A DNA stretch of 64,000 nt from Verrucomicrobiota bacterium (GTDB taxonomy: Bacteria > Verrucomicrobiota > Verrucomicrobiia > Chthoniobacterales > UBA10450), in assembly GCA_003218375.1 (NCBI GenBank), contig QHNH01000017.1, positions 136,390 to 200,389 of the forward strand, read 5' to 3'. The position numbers were made by a program, and so were the translations under genes. Under the pieces are notes generated by a model, which had not been told where the DNA came from, made no database searches, and worked only from the letters and a program-made list of their open reading frames with translations. Each line of letters starts with the position of its first letter. Position 1 is the first letter of the stretch. Shown piece by piece: positions 52,472-61,732 of this stretch.

Positions 52472-53266
52472 CTAGGACCCGGAGAGCCGGGCGGCGTCGA
52501 TGGTCGAGCGGACCTGTTCGAGTAGTTTTTCGGCCGTGTAAGGCTTCGGGATGAATCCTTTGAGGCCCTGGGCGAGCATCGCCCCGAGTTTGCTCTGTTC
52601 CGCGAAGCCGCTGCTCAACACAACCACCACGTCCGGATTCAGCGCGCGCAATTCGTCAAAAACAGCGTCGCCGTCCATGACCGGCAGGAAGAAATCGAGG
52701 ATGACAAGACCGATCTGGTTGCCGACCTGCTGGTAAATTTTTAGCGCCTCGAATCCGTCTCGCGCCAGGATCACCCGGTAGCCTTCATCGGTCAGCATCG
52801 TGGACGCCAGCTCCGCGATTTCCGTTTCGTCGTCGACCAGCAGGATCAGTTCGCGGTTCCCTTTTGGGTTCAACACCCTGATTTCCGGCGGAATCCCGGC
52901 CGCTTTTGCAGACGCCTTTTTGGTGTCGGCGCCTTTGCTGCGCGCTGCCGCCTTGTCCGCAGGCGTTCTGGTTTTCGGCGCAGGTTCGGATGAAGAGCGG
53001 ACGACTTTGAATTCCGGCGGGCGCGATGGATCGGCCTTTTGCTTCGACTTCGCAGAGCTGCCCTCGAGGATCCGCGTCGTAACTCGATCGAAAAGATCCT
53101 GGGCGGTTTTCGACGCCAGCTCGACGCGTTCGCCCAGCATCTCGATGTAATTGTATTCGCCCTTGTGTTGCCGCGCCAGGTCCGCATACCGCGAGATCTG
53201 TTGCAGCATCGAATTCAACTCGGTGGAAGTGGTGGCGATCCACTTCAAATCTTCGTGATCCAGCAT
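52472..53266 (-). CDS. receiver-domain protein with helical N-terminus
   Basis: 264 residues. The N-terminal ~70 residues form a helical part with histidine-kinase-like dimer features (STELNSMLQQISRYADLARQ). A Lys/Ala/Ser-rich linker leads to a response-regulator receiver (about 140-260): LILLVDDETEIAELA, phosphorylation Asp in LVILDFFLPVMDGDA, and conserved Lys in GFIPKPYTAEKLLEQV. There is no DNA-binding domain. It sits upstream of pilT and probably relays a signal to pilus function, as PilG/PilH-type single receivers do; inferred. Confidence 0.88.
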   Translation of the reverse strand: MLDHEDLKWIATTSTELNSMLQQISRYADLARQHKGEYNYIEMLGERVELASKTAQDLFDRVTTRILEGSSAKSKQKADPSRPPEFKVVRSSSEPAPKTRTPADKAAARSKGADTKKASAKAAGIPPEIRVLNPKGNRELILLVDDETEIAELASTMLTDEGYRVILARDGFEALKIYQQVGNQIGLVILDFFLPVMDGDAVFDELRALNPDVVVVLSSGFAEQSKLGAMLAQGLKGFIPKPYTAEKLLEQVRSTIDAARLSGS

Positions 53267-53281
53267 AAGGGGGAGACGTCG

Positions 53282-53404
53282 TCAGGTCTCGTCGCGGTCG
53301 TTCCGGCACGCCCAAAAAACACCACCGAACACGGCAAAAACGGCGATCGCGAAGGAACCAATTGTGAACATGAAAAGAGAATCGTTTAAGTCAGCACGGT
53401 TCAT
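53282..53404 (-). CDS. 40-residue single-span membrane peptide
   Basis: Reads MNRADLNDSLFMFTIGSFAI, then VFAVFGGVFWACRNDRDET and TGA. One hydrophobic segment (about 11-31), acidic N-terminus and a polar tail give a plausible small inner-membrane protein. It ends 15 bases before the receiver gene on the same strand. It has no family assignment, and the coding call rests on composition and position. Confidence 0.45.
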   Translation of the reverse strand: MNRADLNDSLFMFTIGSFAIAVFAVFGGVFWACRNDRDET

Positions 53405-53498
53405 GCCCTTGTCGCGGCCCGGAGTCAATCGGAATCAGTTCCCGTCCGCCCTCAATTTGTCCGGTTGAGCGGAGTCGAAAGATCCCGATTTTAGCGGG

Positions 53499-53972
53499 AT
53501 GAGTTTTCGCACCGGATTCTATGTCGGCCTGATCGTGGCCGTGATCTGGGGAATTTACCTGGTGCGGCTTTGGCAGGGACAACGCCAGGTCGAGCTGCAC
53601 AGCGTCCGTCTGCTCGCACAAATCGAGAAGCACAATTGGAAAGCAGTCGACGAATTTGTCGGCAGTGATTACGTGGACCAGTGGGGAAACGATCGCGCGC
53701 TGCTCTTGGAACGGTTGCGTGACGTTTTCCGCGCCCTGCCGAATGCGAGGGTCGAATCAAAGGTTGTCTCCGTGCAAACCAGAAATGGTCGGGGTTCCTG
53801 GATCGCCCGGATCACTCTCAAAAGCACCGGTGAGTTCGCGGATCTTATCCAGAACCGGGTGAACTCCCTCGACTCGCCGTTCGAATTCGAGTGGCAACGC
53901 GGAGCGACCTGGCCGTGGGATTGGAAACTGGTCGCCGTCAAAAATCCCGCCCTCGAAATTCCGAATCTGTAG
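53499..53972 (+). CDS. membrane-anchored protein of unknown function
   Basis: 157 residues. A membrane anchor at about 5-24 (GFYVGLIVAVIWGIYLVRLW) is followed by a SnoaL/NTF2-like-looking domain: LLAQIEKHNWKAVDEFVGSDYVDQWGNDR, helix, then strands RVESKVVSVQTRNG and GSWIARITLKSTGEF. I cannot name the family. Its final TAG comes from the TCTGTAGCCG element that begins at its 3' end, so the C-terminus may have been fixed by that repeat. Confidence 0.7.
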   Translation: MSFRTGFYVGLIVAVIWGIYLVRLWQGQRQVELHSVRLLAQIEKHNWKAVDEFVGSDYVDQWGNDRALLLERLRDVFRALPNARVESKVVSVQTRNGRGSWIARITLKSTGEFADLIQNRVNSLDSPFEFEWQRGATWPWDWKLVAVKNPALEIPNL

Positions 53973-54070
53973 CCGCTCTTCTGTAGCCGCTGCCCTGTGG
54001 GCAGCGTGAGATCGGTTCTCGCGCAACATCGTTTGCTCCCGCGCTTCGCACAGCGAAGCGGCTACAGAAG
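53966..54070. repeat. TCTGTAGCCG-family repeat, double left end
   Basis: TCTGTAGCCGCT occurs twice in tandem (53966 and 53979), followed by the inner hairpin GCTGCCCTGTGGGCAGC and the right end CGCTTCGCACAGCGAAGCG-GCTACAGAAG. It occupies the gap between two convergent genes and supplies the stop codon of the left one. Confidence 0.85.
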
Positions 54071-54090
54071 AGGAAACAGAAAGCGATTCG

Positions 54091-55272
54091 CTATTTTCCG
54101 AGCGCTGTCCGCAGCTCCACTTTCGCTGCGTCCACTTCGCGGGGCGCAGCCTGGCAAAGCAGGAGCGCGCGGAGCTTGTCGCCCTGACAATAACGGACCA
54201 CGAATTTCTTCTTCGCGTAGGTCCCTTTCAAACTGATCCGCGTCGGCGGCAGACTGAAATCGCCCACGAAATCCATTTTCAGGTCGAACATCTCGGTCCA
54301 GAAATACGGGACCTGTTCGTAGCGGATCCGTTTCTTGCCGGTCATGTTCGCGCCCGCCACGAGGCCTTGTTCGCGGGCATTCTCCCAATGCGTCTGCCGG
54401 CGCACGCCACCCATGATGCGATCCGGATAAAAGGCCAGGTCGCCGATCGCGTAGATCCCTTTTTCTTCGGTCTCGAGATACTCGCTCACCGGCGAGCCGT
54501 GCGGCCCGGAGAGCGGCGTGTTACGCACCAGCTCGAGGTTCGGTTCCGCCCCGCAGGCGACGACGGCCACGCCGGCCGCGATCCGATTGCCGCTTTTCGT
54601 CTGGATATTGCGCAGGACGGTTTTGCCTTCGAAACCGTTCAGGCTTTCGCCCAGTAACAAAGTAACGCCGTGCTTTTCGAAATAAGACGTAATCCAAGCC
54701 CCCGTCTCGGGATCGAGGTAGCGGTTCAACAGGTAAGCGTTCCGATGCATCATGCTGACCTTGAATTTCAACTGGCGCAGACTCGACGCCGCTTCGCAGG
54801 CGAGGAGCCCGCCGCCCACCACCACGATGGCTTTCTCCAGCGACGCCATCTCGCGCAGGGCGAGCGCGTCCCGGATGGTGCGAAGATAAATCACATTGCC
54901 GAGGCCGACACCGGCGACCGGGGGCCGGAACGGCCGGCTTCCCATGGCCAGGCAGGCTTTGTTGAACTCAATCGTCTCGCCATTTCCCAGGACAGCGAGC
55001 CGGCGATCGATATTGATCTGGGTGACCATCGCCGCGAAGCGCGTCTCGATTTTGTGCTTCTCGTACCAATGCGCGTCGAGGACCGGCATTTTCTTCAACG
55101 GCGCAACCTTGTCGCGCAAAAAACTCTTCGAGAGCATCCAGCGCTTATACGGAGGGAAGGTCTCGGCGCCGACGAGCGTGACCTGGCCGCGCTTGTCGTA
55201 TTTGCGGATGCTTTCGCAAGCGCTGCCGCCGCCAACGCCGCTCCCGATGATGAGATAATCGCGCTGAATCAT
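54091..55272 (-). CDS. FAD/NAD(P)-dependent oxidoreductase
   Basis: 393 residues. FAD-binding DYLIIGSGVGGGSACESIRK, NAD-binding AIVVVGGGLLACEAASSLRQL, and the second FAD motif GIYAIGDLAFYP place it in the pyridine-nucleotide disulfide/AIF-like ferredoxin reductase class. The redox-active CxxxxC of disulfide reductases is absent, so reduction of a ferredoxin, rubredoxin or quinone is more likely. The C-terminal domain (KKKFVVRYCQGDKLRALLLC) is like that of apoptosis-inducing-factor homologues. It is monocistronic; the partner is unknown. Confidence 0.9.
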   Translation of the reverse strand: MIQRDYLIIGSGVGGGSACESIRKYDKRGQVTLVGAETFPPYKRWMLSKSFLRDKVAPLKKMPVLDAHWYEKHKIETRFAAMVTQINIDRRLAVLGNGETIEFNKACLAMGSRPFRPPVAGVGLGNVIYLRTIRDALALREMASLEKAIVVVGGGLLACEAASSLRQLKFKVSMMHRNAYLLNRYLDPETGAWITSYFEKHGVTLLLGESLNGFEGKTVLRNIQTKSGNRIAAGVAVVACGAEPNLELVRNTPLSGPHGSPVSEYLETEEKGIYAIGDLAFYPDRIMGGVRRQTHWENAREQGLVAGANMTGKKRIRYEQVPYFWTEMFDLKMDFVGDFSLPPTRISLKGTYAKKKFVVRYCQGDKLRALLLCQAAPREVDAAKVELRTALGK

Positions 55273-55350
55273 GTGCAGGCGGACGATAGGAAATCTGTTA
55301 GGCCGCTGGCGAGGGAAAAATTGGACTCTCTTTTCTCATCGAGTGGGAGA

Positions 55351-56703
55351 TTAGAAGACGGCCCGGCAGATAATGACCGAGGCGATAATTCCCGCCAAGT
55401 CGCCCAGCAAACCCGCCGGAATCGCGTGCCGGGTTTGCTTCACGGCCACTGACCCGAAATAAACCGCCGCGACATAGAACGTGGTTTCGGTGCTGCCGTA
55501 GATCGTCGCCGCCATCCGGCTGACGATATTGTCCGGGCCGAGGCGATGAATGATGTCGGTCAGGATCGCGAGCGTCGCGCTTCCGCTGAGCGGTCGCATC
55601 AAGGCCAGAGGAAGCAGATCGGGCGGAAACTGGAGCGGCGTCAGGATCGGGGTGAGGACGCGGGTGAGGAGATCGATTCCGCCCGCGCCTTTGAACATGC
55701 TGATCGCGACCAGCATCGTCACGAGGAACGGAATGATTTTCAAAATCACGCCGAACCCTTCCTTCGCGCCTTCGACGAACTCTTCGTAAACCTTGATCCG
55801 GCGGGTCGCCGCGTAGACTGGGAAGAAGCTCAGGAGAAATGGGATCGCGAGGATCGAGAGGGTGTTCACGCTGCGCACGAAAGCATTTTGCGCCGTGGCG
55901 TTCGGGTCGGCGGGAAAATTGAACCAGCCGGGAAAGACCAGCCGGACAAATAATCCAAGAAAGCAGAGGACGAGCAGCCACGGGAGAAAACGCCGCCAGC
56001 CGCGCGGTTCGACCGCGATGACATTTTCGTTGTAGCCGGGAGCGGTGATCCCGCCGGAGGTCGGCGCGGTATCATCACGACCGGGATCATCGATCCCGAC
56101 TCTAGGATTGGTCTCCGGCAAACGAAAGAAGGACAACTTCTCCAAAAGTTTTGCCGAAGTGATCGCAACTGTCGCGGCGCACAGCGTGGCGAGGAGTGCG
56201 GTGCCTACGATGGCGGTCGGGCGCGTCGAGCCGGCCGCAGCGAGCAACGCGATTGCGGTGGCGGGAATCAATTGCACGGACGCGGTATTGATCGCGAGGA
56301 AAGTGCACATGGCGTTTGAAGCGACGCCCGGTCGCGGATTGAGCCGCTCGAGATCGCGCATCGCGCGCAAACCCAGGGGAGTGGCCGCATTCCCGAGGCC
56401 GAGCATGTTCGCCGCCATGTTCATCAGCATTGAACCCATCGCCGGATGTTCGGGCGGCACATCCGGAAACAGCCGCCGCATGACCGGGCGCAGACCGCGG
56501 GCAATGCGTTGCACCAGCCCCGCGCGTTCCGCCAATCGCATCACACCCAGCCAGAGCGCCATGATCCCGATCAGGCCGAGCGCTATCGTCACTGCTGTCT
56601 TCGCGCCGTCGAAAGCGCCGGATGTCACCTCGCTCAGCCGATTGTTCCAACCGCCAATCGCGACCGCGAGCACCACGAGCGCGAGCCAGATGTAATTCAG
56701 CAC
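55351..56703 (-). CDS. SpmA-SpmB fusion, nucleoside-recognition (Gate) membrane protein
   Basis: 450 residues and about ten membrane helices. The N-terminal half resembles SpmA (NAATPLGLRAMRDLERLNP, FLAINTASVQLIPATAIALL). The C-terminal half resembles SpmB (EEFVEGAKEGFGVILKIIPFLVTMLVAISMF, MRPLSGSATLAIL). Each half carries a Gate domain. In spore formers the two are separate spore-maturation proteins; fusions are common in Gram-negatives that do not sporulate, where they probably act as transporters of an unknown small molecule. Confidence 0.9.
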   Translation of the reverse strand: MLNYIWLALVVLAVAIGGWNNRLSEVTSGAFDGAKTAVTIALGLIGIMALWLGVMRLAERAGLVQRIARGLRPVMRRLFPDVPPEHPAMGSMLMNMAANMLGLGNAATPLGLRAMRDLERLNPRPGVASNAMCTFLAINTASVQLIPATAIALLAAAGSTRPTAIVGTALLATLCAATVAITSAKLLEKLSFFRLPETNPRVGIDDPGRDDTAPTSGGITAPGYNENVIAVEPRGWRRFLPWLLVLCFLGLFVRLVFPGWFNFPADPNATAQNAFVRSVNTLSILAIPFLLSFFPVYAATRRIKVYEEFVEGAKEGFGVILKIIPFLVTMLVAISMFKGAGGIDLLTRVLTPILTPLQFPPDLLPLALMRPLSGSATLAILTDIIHRLGPDNIVSRMAATIYGSTETTFYVAAVYFGSVAVKQTRHAIPAGLLGDLAGIIASVIICRAVF

Positions 56704-56722
56704 AGCGGTTTATAGAATGCCG

Positions 56723-58387
56723 TTACCGTGGTTTCAATAACGTCGCTGCGTGCTTGAGGGCTGACTCACTTTTTCCGCCGAGCATCCGGGCGATTTCTTC
56801 CTGGCGCGCTTTGCCGGCGACTTCCGTCAGGCGCGAATGGGTGCGCCCCTGCACCACGTCCTTGGTCACGACGAATTGCGTCGCCGCCGCCGAGGCTACC
56901 TGTGGCAGGTGAGTGATGCACAGCACCTGGTGATCCGCTGCCAGCTTTCGCATTTTCTCTCCGACGGCGTTCGCGATTTCGCCACCGACGTTCGCGTCGA
57001 TCTCGTCGAAGACCAGAAGCGGAATCGCGTCGTGCGCGGCGAGGGACGATTTGATCGCGAGCATCAGGCGCGAGATTTCGCCGCTGGAGGCGATCGTCCG
57101 CAGGGGCTTGAGCGGCTCGCCGGGGTTCGGGGAAAAGAGCAGCTCCACCGCGTCGAAGCCGGTGGCGCGCGCTTCGTCGAGTGAGATCAACTTCGCTTCA
57201 AATTCCGACTGGCGAAAACCGAGATCGCGGAGATTGGCGCGAATGTTCTCGGTGAGTTTCGGCGCGGCTTTGCTGCGCGCTTTGTGCAGCGCATGTCCGA
57301 TCGATTCCATCTCGCCGCGCGCGCTTTCGATTTCGTGATTGAGACGTCCAAGCTCGGCGTCGCGTCCTTCGATTTTGCGCATTCGTTCGGCGGCGCGCTC
57401 GCCGAACGCGATCACCTCGGCAATCGAGCCGCCGTATTTCCGCTTCAAGGTTTCGAAAAGGGTTACTCGCTCTTCGAGCGCCGCGAGCTGGGCCGGGTCG
57501 AGGTCGAGCTGCTCGGCGTATTGCCCGAGGACCCGCGAGATTTCTGAAAGTTCGATGACACAAGCCGCGTGCGCTTCGGCAAGTGTCGCTTTTTCCGGAT
57601 CGATCTTTTCCAGGTCGCGCAGCAATCGCTGTGTCTCGGCAAGTTGGGGGAGGATCGCATCGTCCGCCTCGGAAAGGCGGCGCGCGATGGAGCCGGCCAG
57701 CTCGAGCAAACGTTTGCTGTTGCTTGCCAGGCGGTAGCGCGTCGCGATTTCGTCCTCTTCCGTTACCGACAAGTTGGCGTTGCTGATCTCATTGATCTGG
57801 TGCCGCAGCAGGTCGATCTCCTGTTCGCGTGCCGACTCGGCCGTGCTGAGCGCCGCGTGTTCGGCGCGCAACGATTGCAGTTTTCGGTAGGACGCTTCGA
57901 ATTCGCGCAACGTCCCTTCCGTGTGCGCGTAGCCGTCGAGCAACGCCAGCTGCCGCTCCGGCGACAGGAGCGACTGATGATCGTGCGGACCGTGCAGATC
58001 GACGAGTTCATCGCCAAGACTCTTGAGAACGCCGAGCGTCGTGGGCGAGCCGTTGATAAACTGGCGATTCGTTCCCGCCGTGGAAAAACTCCGCTTCACG
58101 ATCAGCTCTCTCTCGTTGCTCTCCACTCCGGATTCGTGGAGCAATGAAGTGAGCTGCTTGAGTTCAGCCCCTTCGAAAATCGCCTCGACCGTGCACGATT
58201 CCGTCCCGGTCCGGATCAACGACTTATCGGTGCGTTCGCCGAGGAGAAGCTGGAGTGCGCCGATGATAATCGACTTTCCGGCGCCGGTTTCGCCTGTGAT
58301 TGCGGTATAGCCCGGCGCCAGCTGCCATTCGAGGTCCTCCACCAGCGCCAGGTTTTTTATCCGTAGAAGACTGAGGGTGGCTGGCAT
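56723..58387 (-). CDS. recN: DNA repair protein RecN
   Basis: 554 residues, normal length. SMC-like ATPase: N-terminal LLRIKNLALVEDLEW and Walker A TGETGAGKSIIIGALQLLLG; a long coiled-coil middle part; then the signature region ASSGEISRLMLAIKSSL, Walker B LLVFDEIDANVGGEIA, and ITHLPQVASAA. RecN helps double-strand break repair. It is divergent from the PhnP-like gene; a text-like repeat (GAGGGATGAAGGATGAAA, 58406-58423) lies in the gap. Confidence 0.96.
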   Translation of the reverse strand: MPATLSLLRIKNLALVEDLEWQLAPGYTAITGETGAGKSIIIGALQLLLGERTDKSLIRTGTESCTVEAIFEGAELKQLTSLLHESGVESNERELIVKRSFSTAGTNRQFINGSPTTLGVLKSLGDELVDLHGPHDHQSLLSPERQLALLDGYAHTEGTLREFEASYRKLQSLRAEHAALSTAESAREQEIDLLRHQINEISNANLSVTEEDEIATRYRLASNSKRLLELAGSIARRLSEADDAILPQLAETQRLLRDLEKIDPEKATLAEAHAACVIELSEISRVLGQYAEQLDLDPAQLAALEERVTLFETLKRKYGGSIAEVIAFGERAAERMRKIEGRDAELGRLNHEIESARGEMESIGHALHKARSKAAPKLTENIRANLRDLGFRQSEFEAKLISLDEARATGFDAVELLFSPNPGEPLKPLRTIASSGEISRLMLAIKSSLAAHDAIPLLVFDEIDANVGGEIANAVGEKMRKLAADHQVLCITHLPQVASAAATQFVVTKDVVQGRTHSRLTEVAGKARQEEIARMLGGKSESALKHAATLLKPR

Positions 58388-58439
58388 TTCGAAAGGTTGA
58401 AGGTTGAGGGATGAAGGATGAAAGCGGAAGCTGCGACGC

Positions 58440-59261
58440 TTGAACGTTTCAAACTCTCAATCGGCTCCGGTCGGATCAACCAAAAAGTCGCAACTCTCTC
58501 TCACCTTTCTCGGGACCGGCACTTCCCAGGGAGTGCCAATGATCGGGTGCGACTGCGAGGTTTGTCATTCGCCCGATCCGCGGGACCAGCGGCTGCGCTC
58601 GTCAATTTATGTCGAGACGCCGGAGTGCGCGTGGGTGGTCGATACCGGGACAGATTTCCGTACCCAGGCGTTGCGGGAAAATATCCGGCGTCTGGATGCG
58701 GTCGTCTTCACTCACTCGCACACGGATCACATCATGGGGTTCGACGATCTTCGCCGCTATTCGCACGATCTCGGGTCGATCCCGATTTATGCTTCCGCCG
58801 AAACGATGCGGGATCTGGCGCGCGTTTATGAGTTTGCCTTTAACGGCCTGAACCGCTTTCCCGGTTACTTGGTGCCGGTGCCGCACATCGTCGACGGGCC
58901 TTTTCAACTGGGCGACACAACCATTGCCCCGTTGCCGGTCCCGCACGGGAAATCGACCGTGAACGGCTACCTCTTCGTGCGCGGCGGCCGCAAACTCGTC
59001 GCCTATCTCAGTGATTGCAGCGCCGTGCCGGAAAACATTGCGGGCGAGATCGCGGGGGTCGAAGTCTTGATCATCGACGCGTTGCGGCACAAACCGCATC
59101 CGACGCATCTTAGCGTGGCGCAGGCCTTGGATGTTTCCGCGAAAGTGCGGGCAAGGCGGACGTTGTTCACCCATATTGCCCACGAGCTGCCGCAAGCGAG
59201 TGAAGCCGAGCTGCCGGCCGGCGTCGGCATCGCCTACGACGGGTTGAAACTGCATTTGTAG
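58440..59261 (+). CDS. MBL-fold hydrolase, PhnP-like
   Basis: 273 residues from a TTG; no in-frame ATG gives a better start. The metallo-beta-lactamase fold shows LTFLGTGTSQGVPMIGCDCEVC, whose Cys residues match the extra zinc site of PhnP-type enzymes, then the metal motif FTHSHTDHIMGFDDLR, later His in LPVPHGKSTV, and Asp in YLSDCSAV. The family acts on cyclic phosphodiesters (PhnP, 5-phosphoribosyl 1,2-cyclic phosphate) or on tRNA/lipoate-related substrates. No phn genes are nearby, so the substrate is open. The next gene follows after one base. Confidence 0.88.
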   Translation: MNVSNSQSAPVGSTKKSQLSLTFLGTGTSQGVPMIGCDCEVCHSPDPRDQRLRSSIYVETPECAWVVDTGTDFRTQALRENIRRLDAVVFTHSHTDHIMGFDDLRRYSHDLGSIPIYASAETMRDLARVYEFAFNGLNRFPGYLVPVPHIVDGPFQLGDTTIAPLPVPHGKSTVNGYLFVRGGRKLVAYLSDCSAVPENIAGEIAGVEVLIIDALRHKPHPTHLSVAQALDVSAKVRARRTLFTHIAHELPQASEAELPAGVGIAYDGLKLHL

Positions 59262-59262
59262 A

Positions 59263-60843
59263 ATGAATCTTCGCCGGCTCGGGCAGTGGTTTTTGTTTTT
59301 CGTTTCGGCGGCGAGCGTGGCGTTTGCGGAGAAGCCGCTCGCCCCCGCGACCATCGTTGTTTTCAACCAGGACGTTCCCGAATCCGTCGAGCTGGCAAAA
59401 TTTTACGCCCAAAAGCGCGGCATCGAGCGCGATCATCTCGTCGGCTTGAGCATTTCGAAAACGGAAGAGATCAGCCGCGACGAATACGACACGATGATTC
59501 GCGATCCGCTTCGCGCCATGTTCAAGGAACGCAGCTGGTGGACGCTGAACGAACCGCGCGGCGGCCCGGTCACCGTGACGAGCAGCTCGATCCGCTTCGT
59601 CGCGATGATCAAGGGAATGCCGTTGAAAATTCGACCTGCTCCGAATTATCCGGGAGACAAACCGGGTGGGCCACCCCTCGGGGATCGCAATGACGCTTCT
59701 GTCGACTCCGAAGTCGCGGCGCTCGCCGCGTTTTCCGATCAGATCTCGGGGCCGCTGCCCAACCCGTATTTTCAAAGTTATCAGGCCATCGCGGAGGTGG
59801 ATCACTCAGCCGTGCTCCTGGTTTGCCGGCTCGACGCGCCCCAGGTCGCGACCGTTCGCCGCATGATCACAGATGCCGTCGAAACCGAGAAGACCGGGCT
59901 CTGGGGCCGCGCTTACATCGATGGCGCCCATAATTCGACGGGCGGACTGGGCGTCGGCGATCATTGGCTGGCGGAAATTCGCGATCAGCTTCACAAGGTC
60001 GGCGTTCCGTTGATTTACGAGGATACGCCGGAGATTTTTCCGAACAGTTATCCGATGACCGATTGCGCCCTCTACTTCGGATGGTACGCCGGGACGATGG
60101 CCGGTCCGTTTACCCAACCGGATTTCCAGTTCGCGCCGGGTGCGGTCGCGGTGCACATCCATTCTTTCAGCGCCAGCACATTGCATGACGAAAATGCGAA
60201 CTGGGCCGGGCCGCTTTTGACGAAAGGCGCGGCGGCCACGATCGGCAACGTTTACGAGCCGTATCTGCAGCTCACGGCGCATTTGGATGTGTTCAACGAT
60301 CGGCTCCTTCACGGTTTCACCTTTGCCGAGAGCGCCTACATGTCGGTCCAGACACTTTCGTGGATGTCGGTCATGGTGGGCGATCCGCTTTACCGGCCTT
60401 ACGCGGCGTGGCTCGAGCTCGGCGAAAAACGGGAGACGGAAAAGGCCTCACCGGATTGGAGGGCGTATCACGATTTCGCGCTGAAGAACAGTTCGCTGCC
60501 GGGAGCGGAGTTTCGCGCGGCCGCAAAACAATTCGCCGCGCGGACGCGCAATGCCCCGATGCTGGAGGACATCGGTCTGCTCGAAGCGGCCGCGGAGAAT
60601 TACGTTGGCGCATCGGGATGTTTCGATCTCGCGCGCACGACTTACACGAAGCGTGACGACATTCTGCGCACGGTCCTTCACGAAGCGGACGCGCTCGCGA
60701 AGCAAAACAAGCCCAAACGCGCGGTGGACCTTTTGCGGAGCGTGCTCCGGATCGTTCCCGACGCGCCAGCTTCGGCGTTGTTGAAGAAAATGGAGATTGA
60801 ACTCCGCGCCGTGAAGCCGGCGGCGCCGCCCGTTCGTCGCTGA
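59263..60843 (+). CDS. exported TIGR03790-family protein
   Basis: 526 residues with a signal peptide (WFLFFVSAASVAFA). Characteristic segments are VVFNQDVPESVELAKFYAQKRGI, split here as two strands; ALYFGWYAGTMAGPF; VAVHIHSFSA; GAAATIGNVYEPYL; FAESAYMSV; and LSWMSVMVGDPLYRPY. These match the TIGR03790 family found in Verrucomicrobia and Planctomycetes, whose fold resembles caspase/gingipain-like peptidases in parts. The C-terminal ~150 residues are helical, TPR-like. Enzymatic activity is not established. Probably co-transcribed with the MBL gene. Confidence 0.88.
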   Translation: MNLRRLGQWFLFFVSAASVAFAEKPLAPATIVVFNQDVPESVELAKFYAQKRGIERDHLVGLSISKTEEISRDEYDTMIRDPLRAMFKERSWWTLNEPRGGPVTVTSSSIRFVAMIKGMPLKIRPAPNYPGDKPGGPPLGDRNDASVDSEVAALAAFSDQISGPLPNPYFQSYQAIAEVDHSAVLLVCRLDAPQVATVRRMITDAVETEKTGLWGRAYIDGAHNSTGGLGVGDHWLAEIRDQLHKVGVPLIYEDTPEIFPNSYPMTDCALYFGWYAGTMAGPFTQPDFQFAPGAVAVHIHSFSASTLHDENANWAGPLLTKGAAATIGNVYEPYLQLTAHLDVFNDRLLHGFTFAESAYMSVQTLSWMSVMVGDPLYRPYAAWLELGEKRETEKASPDWRAYHDFALKNSSLPGAEFRAAAKQFAARTRNAPMLEDIGLLEAAAENYVGASGCFDLARTTYTKRDDILRTVLHEADALAKQNKPKRAVDLLRSVLRIVPDAPASALLKKMEIELRAVKPAAPPVRR

Positions 60844-60850
60844 CCATCTC

Positions 60851-60934
60851 GGAGGGACGTGCTTCTGCACGTCCCACATACTTCACGCTTACACGTAGAT
60901 CAGAAAAATGGGACGTGCAGAAGCACGTCCCTCC
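60851..60934. repeat. GGAGGGACG-family double palindrome
   Basis: Left half GGGACGTGCTTCTGCACGTCCC, given here as a 22-base hairpin at 60853-60874, and right half its reverse complement ending CACGTCCCTCC. The whole is an inverted repeat of two hairpins between the convergent TIGR03790 and lpxA genes. Confidence 0.85.
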
Positions 60935-60952
60935 GAAGTTCACGCGTCCGGC

Positions 60953-61732
60953 CTAACGAATTATCCCGCGTTCGCTCTTCTGAATAAACTCCAAGATCTG
61001 GTTGATCTCCGCGCTCGCGGGCAGCTCCTGCTGGATCGTTTCAATCGCCTGCCGGGTGTTGTATTTCGAGCGGTAGATCAACCGAAACGCTTCCTTGATC
61101 GCCTTGATCGTTTCGGGCGCGAATCCATTTCGCTCGAGACCCACCACATTAATCCCGCGCACCTTCGCCGGGTTCCCGTCCGCGATCATGAACGGCGGAA
61201 CGTCCTGCACGATTTTCGAACAGCCGCCCGTGATCGCATAGCGGCCGAGCCTGCAAAATTGATGGACGGCGGTGAGCCCGCCCATGATCGCGTGATCGCC
61301 CACCTGGACATGGCCGGCGAGCGTTCCGTTGTTCGAAAAGACAACTGCGTCCCCCACCGTGCAATCGTGGCCGATGTGGCTGTAGGCGAGATAATTTCCA
61401 CGGTGCCCGATCCGCGTTTTGCCCTCAGCGGTCGTGCTGCGATTCACTGTTACGAATTCGCGGAACGTGTTCTCGTCGCCGATCTCGAGATACGTCGGTT
61501 CGCCCTGGTATTTCAGGTCCTGCGTCTGCTGGCCGATCGAGGAATAGGCGTAGAATTTATTGCGCGCTCCGGCCGTCATCGGTCCCGCAAGCGTGACGTG
61601 ATGTTGCAGCCAACAATCAGCGCCGAGAATCACGTCCGCCGCGACGATGCAGTACGGCCCGACGATGGTCCCCGCTCCGATTTCCGCCCGCCCATCGACA
61701 ATAGCGGTCGGATGGATCTGCGTTTCGCTCAT
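60953..61732 (-). CDS. lpxA: UDP-N-acetylglucosamine acyltransferase LpxA
   Basis: 259 residues, usual LpxA length. Left-handed beta-helix hexapeptide repeats (IHPTAIVDGRAEIGAGTIVG) with the catalytic His in AYSHIGHDCTVGD, followed by NNGTLAGHVQVGDHAIMGGL and HQFCRLGRYA. It catalyses the first step of lipid A synthesis. The ATG overlaps the stop of lpxC-fabZ (ATGA), so the two are coupled. Confidence 0.96.
   Translation of the reverse strand: MSETQIHPTAIVDGRAEIGAGTIVGPYCIVAADVILGADCWLQHHVTLAGPMTAGARNKFYAYSSIGQQTQDLKYQGEPTYLEIGDENTFREFVTVNRSTTAEGKTRIGHRGNYLAYSHIGHDCTVGDAVVFSNNGTLAGHVQVGDHAIMGGLTAVHQFCRLGRYAITGGCSKIVQDVPPFMIADGNPAKVRGINVVGLERNGFAPETIKAIKEAFRLIYRSKYNTRQAIETIQQELPASAEINQILEFIQKSERGIIR

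Noticed and set aside
58418..58831. Alternative ATG-started frame for the PhnP-like gene
   Set aside because: It is in another frame and lacks the MBL motifs; the TTG-started frame carries all of them.
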